From: Candidatus Aminicenantota bacterium | GTDB taxonomy: Bacteria; Acidobacteriota; Aminicenantia; Aminicenantales; Saccharicenantaceae | NCBI GenBank assembly: GCA_022867105.1 | Contig: JALHVH010000430.1 | Span: forward strand, 1-5,408 | Length of the DNA stretch: 5,408 nt | Direction of reading: 5' to 3' | Shown here: positions 1 to 5,249 of the stretch, in pieces | How positions within the stretch are numbered: position 1 is the stretch's first letter | Layout of the letters: each line of letters opens with the position of its first letter | Notes under the pieces: model-generated | Seen by the model: only the letters and a program-made list of their open reading frames with translations | Database searches by the model: none | Told to the model about the DNA's origin: nothing | Translations under genes and position numbers: made by a program

Positions 1-29
1 AGAACGCGGTCTTTTATTGTGTCCGCCAT
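1..29 (-). CDS. 5' end of an unidentified gene, cut by the window edge
   Basis: An ATG at 29-27 on the minus strand opens a frame reading MADTIKDRV before it runs off the window. An AAGGA Shine-Dalgarno-like sequence lies about 6 bases upstream (39-35), and a TATAAT box sits at 45-40. Nine codons are too few to identify a product. The gene would be divergent from the racemase gene at 200. The combination of ribosome site and upstream promoter-like DNA is the only support, so this could be a chance start. Confidence 0.45.
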
Positions 30-39
30 TGTTTTCCTT

Positions 40-67
40 ATTATAGCTATTGGCGCCAAAAAGTTAA
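40..67 (-). promoter_or_regulatory. Putative minus-strand promoter for the left-edge gene
   Basis: On the minus strand there is TTAACT (67-62), a 16-base spacer, and a perfect TATAAT (45-40). Expected initiation would be near 33, only a few bases before the ATG at 29. The AAGGA ribosome site at 39-35 would then not be in the transcript. Either the mRNA is nearly leaderless or the true promoter lies further upstream. Confidence 0.4.
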
Positions 68-86
68 GCTCATAGACGACCTGTCT

Positions 87-133
87 CCTAAAATTGCCGA
101 TAGGATTCATTTTTTTTCATCGGCAATTTTGGG
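87..133. repeat. Perfect inverted repeat in the divergent intergenic region
   Basis: AAAATTGCCGAT at 90-101 is exactly mirrored by ATCGGCAATTTT at 119-130. The pairing extends outward through one G-T wobble and two C-G pairs to 87 and 133, giving about 15 pairs around a 17-base loop that contains a run of eight T. It lies between the two divergent promoters. It could be a two-half-site operator, an RNA hairpin, or a terminator-like structure, since A4 and T4 flank the GC-containing core on both strands. No long T-tract follows the stem on either strand. Confidence 0.6.
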
Positions 134-137
134 TGTC

Positions 138-166
138 TGGCTTGTCCTGCGCTTTTTGATTATAAT
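138..166 (+). promoter_or_regulatory. Putative promoter of the racemase gene
   Basis: A perfect TATAAT (-10) is at 161-166. The -35 position (138-143, TGGCTT, 17-base spacer) matches the consensus poorly, so the promoter may rely on an activator or on the near-extended TG at 157-158. Predicted initiation near 173 leaves a leader of about 27 bases that contains the AAGGA ribosome site. Confidence 0.5.
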
Positions 167-199
167 GGTTCCTAATCGATAACGGGCCTCAAGGAAAAC

Positions 200-928
200 A
201 TGAAGAAAAAAACGATAGGCATTCTCGGGGGAATGGGCCCCAAGGCCACGGCCTATTTCTTCGATCTCATCATCCGGAACACCGCCGCGGACAGGGATCG
301 GGAGCACGTCCCCGTCATCATCCGAAGCGACCCGCGTGTCCCCGACCGGACCGACGCCATCCTCCATGCGAGCGATAGCCCGGCCCCCATGCTCGCCGAG
401 GGCGTCAAAGCCCTGAGGCTGGCGGGAGCGGACTTCGTCGTCATGCCTTGCGTCACGGCCCACCATTTCCTCAAGGACATCGTCGCCCGGGAGGACGTCC
501 CGTTCGTAAACCTCCTCGATGAGGCCCGAAAGCACGTCAGGGCCGCCATCCCGGGGATCCGGAGGATCGGTCTCATCGCCACGGCCGGGACGGTCCGCGC
601 CGGGATCGTCCAGAACGCCTTTGCCGGTGCCGGTATCAAGGTCATCGTCCCCGGCGAAGACGAACAGAAAAAGGTCATGGAGGCCATATATGGAAAGCGG
701 GGGATCAAGGCCGGTATCACGACGGGCCGCTCGAGGCGCCTTATCCTGGGGGTCGCCCGGGGCCTCGTCCGGAGCGGGGCGGAAGCGATCATGGCCGGCT
801 GCACCGAGGTCCCGCTCGTCCTCCGCCAGGAGGACCTGGCCGTGCCCTTCATCGAACCCATGAGGATCGGCGCGCTGGCATGCATTAAGAAAGCAGGGTA
901 TCAAATAAAGAAGAGGCAGACAGGCTAG
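200..928 (+). CDS. Aspartate/glutamate racemase family protein
   Basis: This 242-residue cytosolic enzyme belongs to the Asp/Glu racemase superfamily (RacX/YgeA/aspartate racemase type). The family interconverts L- and D-amino acids without cofactor, using two cysteines as acid and base. The sequence shows the N-terminal ILGGMGP loop (residues 8-14), the VPDRT motif (47-51), the first catalytic cysteine in MPCVTAH (C84) and the second in GCTEVP (C201). Length fits the family (about 230-245). The start ATG has AAGGA 4 bases upstream (191-195). Oddly, the Asn that usually follows the first cysteine (CNT) is Val here, and the C-terminal motif reads EPMRI. Fold and family are secure. The substrate (Asp, Glu or another amino acid), and even racemase activity, cannot be read from the sequence. 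The gene appears to be monocistronic, since a new strong promoter follows. Confidence 0.9.
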   Translation: MKKKTIGILGGMGPKATAYFFDLIIRNTAADRDREHVPVIIRSDPRVPDRTDAILHASDSPAPMLAEGVKALRLAGADFVVMPCVTAHHFLKDIVAREDVPFVNLLDEARKHVRAAIPGIRRIGLIATAGTVRAGIVQNAFAGAGIKVIVPGEDEQKKVMEAIYGKRGIKAGITTGRSRRLILGVARGLVRSGAEAIMAGCTEVPLVLRQEDLAVPFIEPMRIGALACIKKAGYQIKKRQTG

Positions 929-958
929 ACAGGCCGGCTCTCAACGAAATCGAGGCCA

Positions 959-987
959 TTGACAATTCCCGGTGAATCGGGTATAAA
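959..987 (+). promoter_or_regulatory. Strong sigma-70-like promoter for rpsU
   Basis: TTGACA (959-964), a 17-base spacer and TATAAA (982-987) form a near-consensus housekeeping promoter. Expected initiation is near 994, giving a leader of about 30 bases that includes the GGAGGTGA ribosome site at 1010-1017. It separates rpsU transcription from the upstream racemase gene. Confidence 0.85.
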
Positions 988-1023
988 ATCAGGTACTTTC
1001 CGAAAGAATGGAGGTGAATTTTT

Positions 1024-1230
1024 TTGGCATTCGTTGTGCTCGATGAAGGTGAGAGTTTAGAATCCGCCCTTCGCCGATTCAAGAGGAAAGTTCAGCAGGG
1101 AGCGATCATCAAGGAGATCAAGAAACATTCCACTTATTTCAAACCCGGCGAAAAGCGCCGCATGAAGGAAGCCCAGGCCCGGAAGCGGATGAGACGCCGG
1201 GTCAAGAGAGACCGCGATCTGGAATATTGA
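1024..1230 (+). CDS. rpsU: 30S ribosomal protein S21
   Basis: This is a 68-residue, very basic small-subunit protein. S21 sits near the 16S rRNA 3' end and assists translation initiation. The N-terminus MAFVVLDEGESLESALRRFK matches the S21 family pattern, followed by the KRKVQQ-like helix, a K-H-STYFKPGEKRR segment and an Arg/Lys-rich tail. Family length is about 58-71. The start is TTG at 1024, chosen because GGAGGTGA (1010-1017) lies 6 bases upstream and the translation begins with the family N-terminus; no ATG is available nearby. lipA follows on the same strand after about 90 bases with no convincing terminator, so co-transcription is possible. Confidence 0.96.
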   Translation: MAFVVLDEGESLESALRRFKRKVQQGAIIKEIKKHSTYFKPGEKRRMKEAQARKRMRRRVKRDRDLEY

Positions 1231-1322
1231 CAGGTCCTCCTTTTTTCGGAATTTTTTAGCCATCGAAAAAGAAGTTTGTGAACACGGCCGCCCGAATTTC
1301 AGGACCGCCCGAGGGGAAGGGA

Positions 1323-2192
1323 ATGCCCGGAAGGGACAAGAAACCCGTCTGGCTCAAGGTCAAACTGCCATCGGACCCGAACTTCTTCCACGTCTCCGAG
1401 GTCCTGAAAGCGCACCGGCTCCACACGATCTGCCGGAGCGCCCGCTGCCCGAACATCGGGGAGTGCTGGTCCAACCGGACGGCCACGTTCCTCATCCTGG
1501 GGGACACGTGCACGCGGGCCTGCGGTTTCTGCGCCGTCGCCAAGGGGAGGCCCTCGGCTCCCGACGAGGCCGAGCCCGAGAACGTCGCGGGTGCCGTCCG
1601 CTCGCTGGGCCTGAAATATGCCGTCATCACCTCCGTGACAAGAGACGACCTCGCCGACGGAGGAGCCTCGATTTTTGCCCGGACCATCCGTGCCGTCCGC
1701 GAGGGATCGCCTTGGACGAAGATCGAGGTCCTCGTCCCGGATTTCGACGGCAGCATGGAGGCTCTGGACGCTGTGCTTGAGGCGGGACCGGACATCCTGA
1801 ACCACAACCTGGAAACCACGGAATCCCTTTACCCGATCATCCGCAGGCCGGCCGGCAACTACCGGAGGTCTCTCGAAGTCCTGGCGACCGCCAAGAGGAG
1901 GAAGGCCCTCGCCAAGTCCGGCTTGATCATCGGCCTGGGCGAAAGGCAGGAGGACATCCTCCAAACGCTCTCCGACCTGCGGCGGGCCGGCTGCGACCTC
2001 CTGACCATCGGCCAATACCTCCAGCCTTCTCAGGCCAACGCCCCGGTCGAGAAGTATTATTCCCCCAGGGAGTTCGACGAGCTCCGGACGATCGCGCTGG
2101 ATTTCGGCTTCGCCGACGTCGTGGCCGGGCCGCTCGTCCGGAGCTCATTCCACGCCGACAAGCTGTATGCTTCAGCCACGGGGAGGACCTGA
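1323..2192 (+). CDS. lipA: Lipoyl synthase (radical SAM)
   Basis: LipA inserts two sulfur atoms into protein-bound octanoyl groups, on lipoyl domains of 2-oxoacid dehydrogenases or GcvH, to make lipoate, using two 4Fe-4S clusters and S-adenosylmethionine. With ATG at 1323 it has 289 residues. The auxiliary-cluster motif CX4CX5C is at C37, C42, C48. The radical-SAM motif CX3CX2C is at C63, C67, C70 (CTRACGFC). SVTRDDLADGGA is at 104-115, SGLIIGLGE at 199-207, and the C-terminal RSSFHADK at 273-280, whose serine ligates the auxiliary cluster; Phe stands where Tyr is common. The start at 1323 is preferred because GAGGGG (1311-1316) lies 6 bases upstream. An in-frame GTG at 1278 would add 15 residues but has a weak ribosome site. 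No lipB is in view. The downstream phosphoesterase starts 6 bases after the stop. Confidence 0.96.
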   Translation: MPGRDKKPVWLKVKLPSDPNFFHVSEVLKAHRLHTICRSARCPNIGECWSNRTATFLILGDTCTRACGFCAVAKGRPSAPDEAEPENVAGAVRSLGLKYAVITSVTRDDLADGGASIFARTIRAVREGSPWTKIEVLVPDFDGSMEALDAVLEAGPDILNHNLETTESLYPIIRRPAGNYRRSLEVLATAKRRKALAKSGLIIGLGERQEDILQTLSDLRRAGCDLLTIGQYLQPSQANAPVEKYYSPREFDELRTIALDFGFADVVAGPLVRSSFHADKLYASATGRT

Positions 2193-2198
2193 AGGACG

Positions 2199-2939
2199 AT
2201 GCGCTACCTCGTGTTCACGGACATCCACGGCAACATGGAGGCCTTCCACGCGGTCCTCAAGTTCATCCAGAAGAAGAGGATCGATCATTACCTCTGCCTG
2301 GGCGACCTCGTCGGTTACGGGGCCTCCCCAAACGAGGTCGTCCAGAAGGTCCTAACGCTCAGACCGCTCTCCATCGTCCGGGGCAACCACGACAAGGCCG
2401 TCAGCGGTCTGGACTCCGTTCAGACGTTCAACCCCATCGCCGCCTCCGCCATCTACTGGACGAAGGGCCACATCACGAAGAAGAACTTCGACTTCCTTTA
2501 CAGGCTCCAGAAGAGCCCGGAGATCGTCCACGAGACGATCACGATCTGCCACGGCGCGCCCTTCGACGAGGACTACTACATCTTCGGAGAGTTCGATGCC
2601 GCCGAAGCCTTCGGCTACTTCCAAACGCCGATCTGCTTTTTCGGCCACACCCACTTTCCCTTCGTCTACTCCGAAAAGGACCAGGCCGTCGAAGGGACGT
2701 TCCTCGAGGGCAACTCCAACGAGGTCAAACTGGAGAAAGGCGTGCGCTACCTCATCAACCCGGGGTCGGTGGGCCAGCCCCGGGACCGAAATGCCCGGGC
2801 CGCCTTCGCCGTCTATGACTCCGACGCCCGGACCGTGAAGTTCTTCCGGGTCGAGTACGACGTCGCGGAGGCCAAGAAGAAGATTCTCGACGAAAAACTT
2901 CCCTCGGCCCTCGCCGAGCGGTTATCTCTCGGGATCTGA
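2199..2939 (+). CDS. Calcineurin-like metallophosphoesterase (YfcE/ApaH-like fold)
   Basis: This 246-residue predicted cytosolic enzyme has the full set of dinuclear-metal phosphoesterase motifs: DIHGN (D8, H10), GDLVGYG (D36), GNHD (N63, H64), CHGAP (H118) and GHTH (H150, H152). NPGSVGQPRD at 187-196 is typical of the Metallophos_2 branch. Such proteins hydrolyse phosphodiesters, phosphoprotein phosphates or dinucleotide polyphosphates; the substrate here is not readable. No signal peptide is seen. The ATG follows the lipA stop by 6 bases. The nearby AAGGA (2192-2196) is only 2 bases from the ATG and GGGAGG (2181-2186) is 12 bases away, so translation is probably coupled to lipA. The link to lipoate metabolism is positional only. 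Confidence 0.9.
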   Translation: MRYLVFTDIHGNMEAFHAVLKFIQKKRIDHYLCLGDLVGYGASPNEVVQKVLTLRPLSIVRGNHDKAVSGLDSVQTFNPIAASAIYWTKGHITKKNFDFLYRLQKSPEIVHETITICHGAPFDEDYYIFGEFDAAEAFGYFQTPICFFGHTHFPFVYSEKDQAVEGTFLEGNSNEVKLEKGVRYLINPGSVGQPRDRNARAAFAVYDSDARTVKFFRVEYDVAEAKKKILDEKLPSALAERLSLGI

Positions 2940-2987
2940 TCCGGGGTCCGGGCTCATCGAAGCGCTCACGACGATGCTCATCTTTCC

Positions 2988-3016
2988 TTGACAGTCCGAG
3001 AAATTGCCCTTAGTAT
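2988..3016 (+). promoter_or_regulatory. Putative promoter of the LptB-like gene
   Basis: TTGACA (2988-2993), a 17-base spacer and TAGTAT (3011-3016; 4 of 6 to TATAAT) lie in the 103-base gap between the phosphoesterase and the ABC ATPase. Expected initiation is near 3023, just before the AAGGAGA ribosome site (3027-3033), giving a very short leader. The gap holds no other gene and no clear terminator. Confidence 0.65.
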
Positions 3017-3042
3017 TTTAGCCGACAAGGAGAGATCGGGCC

Positions 3043-3783
3043 ATGCCGGTGCTTCGGGCGGAGAGACTGACCAAGAGTTACAACAACCGGGTCGTCGTCA
3101 GGGATTTATCCCTCGAGGTCCGGGCGGGGGAGATCGTCGGCCTCCTCGGCCGGAACGGGGCCGGCAAGACGACCACCTTCCAGATGATCGTGGGGCTCGT
3201 CCGGCCGGACAGCGGCGGCATCTTCCTCGACGGGACCGACATCTCCCGTATGACCACGAGCAACCGGGCCAATCACGGCGTCACTTATCTTCCCCAGGAG
3301 GGCTCGACCTTCCTCAAGGCCTCTGTGGAGGACAACCTCAAGCTGATCCTCGAATTTCTTCCCCACACGCGGCCGGAACGGAGAAAGATCGGCCGTCGAC
3401 TCCTCGGCGAGCTGGGCCTCCTCGACCTGGCCGGGCAGTCGGCCGACAGTCTGTCCGGAGGCGAGCGGCGAAGGCTCGAGATCGCCCGTGCCCTCGTCCT
3501 CAATCCCAAATTCCTCCTTCTGGACGAGCTGTTCACGGGCATCGATCCCCTGACCATCGTCGAACTCCAGAAGATCATCCTCCGTCTTCGGGACAAAGGG
3601 ATCGGGATCGTCCTGACCGACCACAACGTCCGGGACACCTTCAAGGTCGTCAACCGCGCCTGCATCATCGACGAGGGGGAGATCCTGATCGAAGGCGCCC
3701 CTTCAAAAATCGCCGCGGATGAACGGGCACAGGAAAGGTTCCTGGGAAAGAATTTCGAACTGGGCGAAGAGGTCCAGGCCTAG
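3043..3783 (+). CDS. lptB: LPS export ABC transporter ATP-binding protein, LptB-like
   Basis: LptB is the cytosolic ATPase that powers LptFG/LptC extraction of lipopolysaccharide from the inner membrane. This 246-residue protein has Walker A GRNGAGKTT (36-44), a Q-loop in YLPQEGSTF (Q85), signature LSGGERRR (137-144), Walker B FLLLDE (157-162), a GIDP D-loop (166-169) and switch His in TDHNVR (H194). YLPQE, SLSGGERRR-EIARAL, NPKF and TDHNVR are the hallmark wording of LptB rather than of LivF/LivG relatives. The residue after the catalytic Glu is Leu (DELF), where LptB proteins normally have Pro (DEPF). AAGGAGA lies 9 bases before the ATG. No lptA, lptC or kdo genes are adjacent, so the gene stands alone here. 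The stop overlaps that of the convergent gene by 4 bases. Confidence 0.9.
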   Translation: MPVLRAERLTKSYNNRVVVRDLSLEVRAGEIVGLLGRNGAGKTTTFQMIVGLVRPDSGGIFLDGTDISRMTTSNRANHGVTYLPQEGSTFLKASVEDNLKLILEFLPHTRPERRKIGRRLLGELGLLDLAGQSADSLSGGERRRLEIARALVLNPKFLLLDELFTGIDPLTIVELQKIILRLRDKGIGIVLTDHNVRDTFKVVNRACIIDEGEILIEGAPSKIAADERAQERFLGKNFELGEEVQA

Positions 3784-5057
3784 TCCTCGTCCCGGAAAAG
3801 CCTGTCCCCCAGCGTCTCGCCGAGGAAAAAATAGAACGGGAAGAAATAGAGGACGAGGAGGGCCCCTAAAAAGACGAATAGGCCAGACGGGACGACACCG
3901 AACATCTGGAAGATCGTTACGTTCATCGAACGGGCGGCGAGCCACAGGGATATGAGCCAGAAGACGGCCACGAAGAGGACATCGAAGGACTTGGCTTTGA
4001 GGAAAACGGAGAGCTTGAACGGCGGACGCTCCCTCGCGGCTTCTTCCTCTTCCGCCTCCTCTTCGTAGGGTTCATCCTTCCGGAAGGGAGCGACCTTCCC
4101 TTCGGTGGGGGTCTCTTCCCTCGGGATCGCTTTCTCGAAGGGAAGCGTCGCCTGGGGCACTTTTTCCGGGAGACCGATCCCCGAATCCGCGACCCGGCGG
4201 GCGGGCCGCCCATCTTTCTCTTCGGCGGCTTCCTCCCCGCGCTCCGGCAGCGGCTCGCCGGCTTCCAGGTCTTCCTGCTCCTCCGCTTCCTCCCGGCCCA
4301 TGGCCGCGTCCCCTCCCTCGAATCCGGAGGCCGGGGCCTTCTCCTTCATCCCGCTCGCCCAAGGGGGGAGATGATCTCCAGTCTCCGGGGGCTTGATATT
4401 CCGGGCTTTGCTTTCCTCTTCTCTTTCCTTGAGGACCTCCAAGAATTTCTCGATCTGCTCCTTTCCCAGCTCTGCCGTCCTGCCGATCAGGTCCAGTTCC
4501 CGGGTATCAAAGGTCAGGGGTTTCTTCCCGGCCGGGACTTGCTCTTCCGTCTCGGGTTCGTCTTCGAGCTTCTCCGCCTTCCCCTCTTCCGTTTCCCCTG
4601 CGCTTCCTTCGCTTTCGGCCGCGAATATGACAGGAACTCCTTCCGCAGAAATCTCTGCGCCGGGCTCCGCGGAAAGCGCCGGAAGGGCATCCCCCCCGGC
4701 AGGCATACCGGCGGGCGTCTCCTCCGGGGCCTTTTCCTCCGGGACGAGCTCGGCCTTACTTTTCTTGCCCCCCTCGTCACGCTTGTTCTCGTCGACCAGG
4801 ATCACTTCTTCCGGTTCGGTCTCGTTCTCCTCGAGCTCTTCCTCCCCGGCGGATCCCTCCGTTCCGGACGCTGTATCCCCGGGTTCGGGGATCTCGTAGT
4901 CCTTCTCCTCGACGTCCGCGTCGACGATCTTTTCCCCCTTGATCTCCTCTTCGACGGCGGCATCCTCGGGAAAGAGGAGCTGGGTGCCGCAGTTGTTGCA
5001 GTACGGGTCTTTTTCGTCGATGATCGCCCGGCAGTAAGGACACCTTCTGATGGCCAT
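3780..5057 (-). CDS. Zinc-ribbon, acidic linker, RDD-like membrane protein
   Basis: The protein has 425 residues from ATG at 5057. Residues 6-23 form a zinc ribbon (CPYC...CNNC: C6, C9, C20, C23). Residues about 30-345 are low-complexity, very rich in Glu, Pro, Ala and Gly and probably disordered, interrupted by a likely helix or coiled coil at 185-220. Two hydrophobic helices follow (about 359-376 and 390-412), then LGETLGDRLF (412-421), which resembles the RDD-family GxTLGKRL motif, and the protein ends four residues later. Both ends are predicted to be cytosolic. The function is unknown; a membrane-tethered zinc ribbon with a long acidic tether suggests an adaptor or scaffold, but that is inference. 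The start is placed at 5057, not the in-frame TTG at 5093, because TTG 5093 is the -35 box of its promoter. The gene is convergent with lptB. Confidence 0.85.
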   Translation of the reverse strand: MAIRRCPYCRAIIDEKDPYCNNCGTQLLFPEDAAVEEEIKGEKIVDADVEEKDYEIPEPGDTASGTEGSAGEEELEENETEPEEVILVDENKRDEGGKKSKAELVPEEKAPEETPAGMPAGGDALPALSAEPGAEISAEGVPVIFAAESEGSAGETEEGKAEKLEDEPETEEQVPAGKKPLTFDTRELDLIGRTAELGKEQIEKFLEVLKEREEESKARNIKPPETGDHLPPWASGMKEKAPASGFEGGDAAMGREEAEEQEDLEAGEPLPERGEEAAEEKDGRPARRVADSGIGLPEKVPQATLPFEKAIPREETPTEGKVAPFRKDEPYEEEAEEEEAARERPPFKLSVFLKAKSFDVLFVAVFWLISLWLAARSMNVTIFQMFGVVPSGLFVFLGALLVLYFFPFYFFLGETLGDRLFRDED

Positions 5058-5064
5058 TAATTCA

Positions 5065-5093
5065 TTTATATTGAGAAAATTGGCGCTTGTCAA
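5065..5093 (-). promoter_or_regulatory. Promoter of the zinc-ribbon gene, predicted leaderless
   Basis: On the minus strand there is TTGACA (5093-5088), a 17-base spacer and TATAAA (5070-5065). Seven bases (TGAATTA) separate the -10 box from the ATG at 5057, so initiation is expected at or within a base or two of the A of ATG. No Shine-Dalgarno sequence is present in the gap, which agrees with a leaderless mRNA. Confidence 0.75.
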
Positions 5094-5135
5094 TCAAAGT
5101 TTCTCCGGCCGCCGGGGCTGGGGCTCCAAGGGAAA

Positions 5136-5163
5136 TTGACATTGCCGGCGAATGACGTAAAAT
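5136..5163 (+). promoter_or_regulatory. Promoter of tRNA-Val with GC-rich discriminator
   Basis: TTGACA (5136-5141), a 16-base spacer and TAAAAT (5158-5163) are followed by the GC-rich stretch AGGGCCGCC before the tRNA 5' end at 5175. A GC-rich discriminator is typical of stable-RNA promoters under stringent (ppGpp) control. It is divergent from the zinc-ribbon promoter, and the 42 bases between the two -35 boxes (5094-5135) show no other feature. Confidence 0.75.
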
Positions 5164-5174
5164 AGGGCCGCCGT

Positions 5175-5249
5175 GGGCGATTAACTCAGCGGCAGAGTGC
5201 TACCTTCACACGGTAGAAGTCACAGGTTCAAGTCCTGTATCGCCCACCA
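5175..5249 (+). tRNA. tRNA-Val (anticodon CAC), CCA encoded
   Basis: A full cloverleaf can be folded by hand. The acceptor stem GGGCGAT (5175-5181) pairs with ATCGCCC (5239-5245). The D stem is ACTC/GAGT (5184-5187 with 5195-5198), and GG lies in the D loop. The anticodon stem CTACC/GGTAG (5200-5204 with 5212-5216) frames the loop TTCACAC, with anticodon CAC at 5207-5209 reading GUG valine codons. The variable loop has 5 bases. The T stem ACAGG/CCTGT frames loop TTCAAGT. The discriminator is A (5246) and the CCA is encoded at 5247-5249. All stems are perfectly paired, so the gene looks functional even though an integrase gene overlaps its 3' half on the other strand. Confidence 0.97.

Noticed and set aside
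138..153. Sigma-54-like TGGC-N9-GC element before the racemase
   Set aside because: The -12 half reads GCGCT instead of TTGCA/T, and a perfect TATAAT just downstream explains the promoter better.
107..904. Minus-strand open frame opposite the racemase
   Set aside because: The Asp/Gly/Arg-rich translation has no family features and is antisense to a gene with both catalytic cysteine motifs.
918..935. Tandem AGACAGGCT/AGACAGGCC at the racemase stop
   Set aside because: There are only two short units over a coding end, with no structural or regulatory context; chance duplication is likely.
1231..1277. Possible terminator between rpsU and lipA
   Set aside because: T-runs are present and CTTTTTTCG can pair with CGAAAAAG, but the stem is AT-rich and weak and is not followed by a T-tract.
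1278..1322. GTG start for lipA at 1278
   Set aside because: It has only a weak AAGAAG upstream, while ATG 1323 has GAGGGG at ideal spacing. The extra 15 residues show no lipoyl-synthase feature. It stays possible as an alternative start.
1299..2015. Long minus-strand open frame opposite lipA
   Set aside because: It is a by-product of high GC and codon bias; lipA on the plus strand carries all cluster-binding cysteines.
4371..5060. Long plus-strand open frame opposite the zinc-ribbon gene
   Set aside because: Its Leu/Phe-rich translation mirrors the Glu/Lys-rich codons of the minus-strand gene. It has no own promoter or family motif, and the opposite frame has a clear zinc ribbon and promoter.
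5058..5093. TTG start at 5093 for the zinc-ribbon protein
   Set aside because: TTG 5093 is the first half of a TTGACA -35 box, the following codons contain the TATAAA -10 box, and no ribosome site precedes it.
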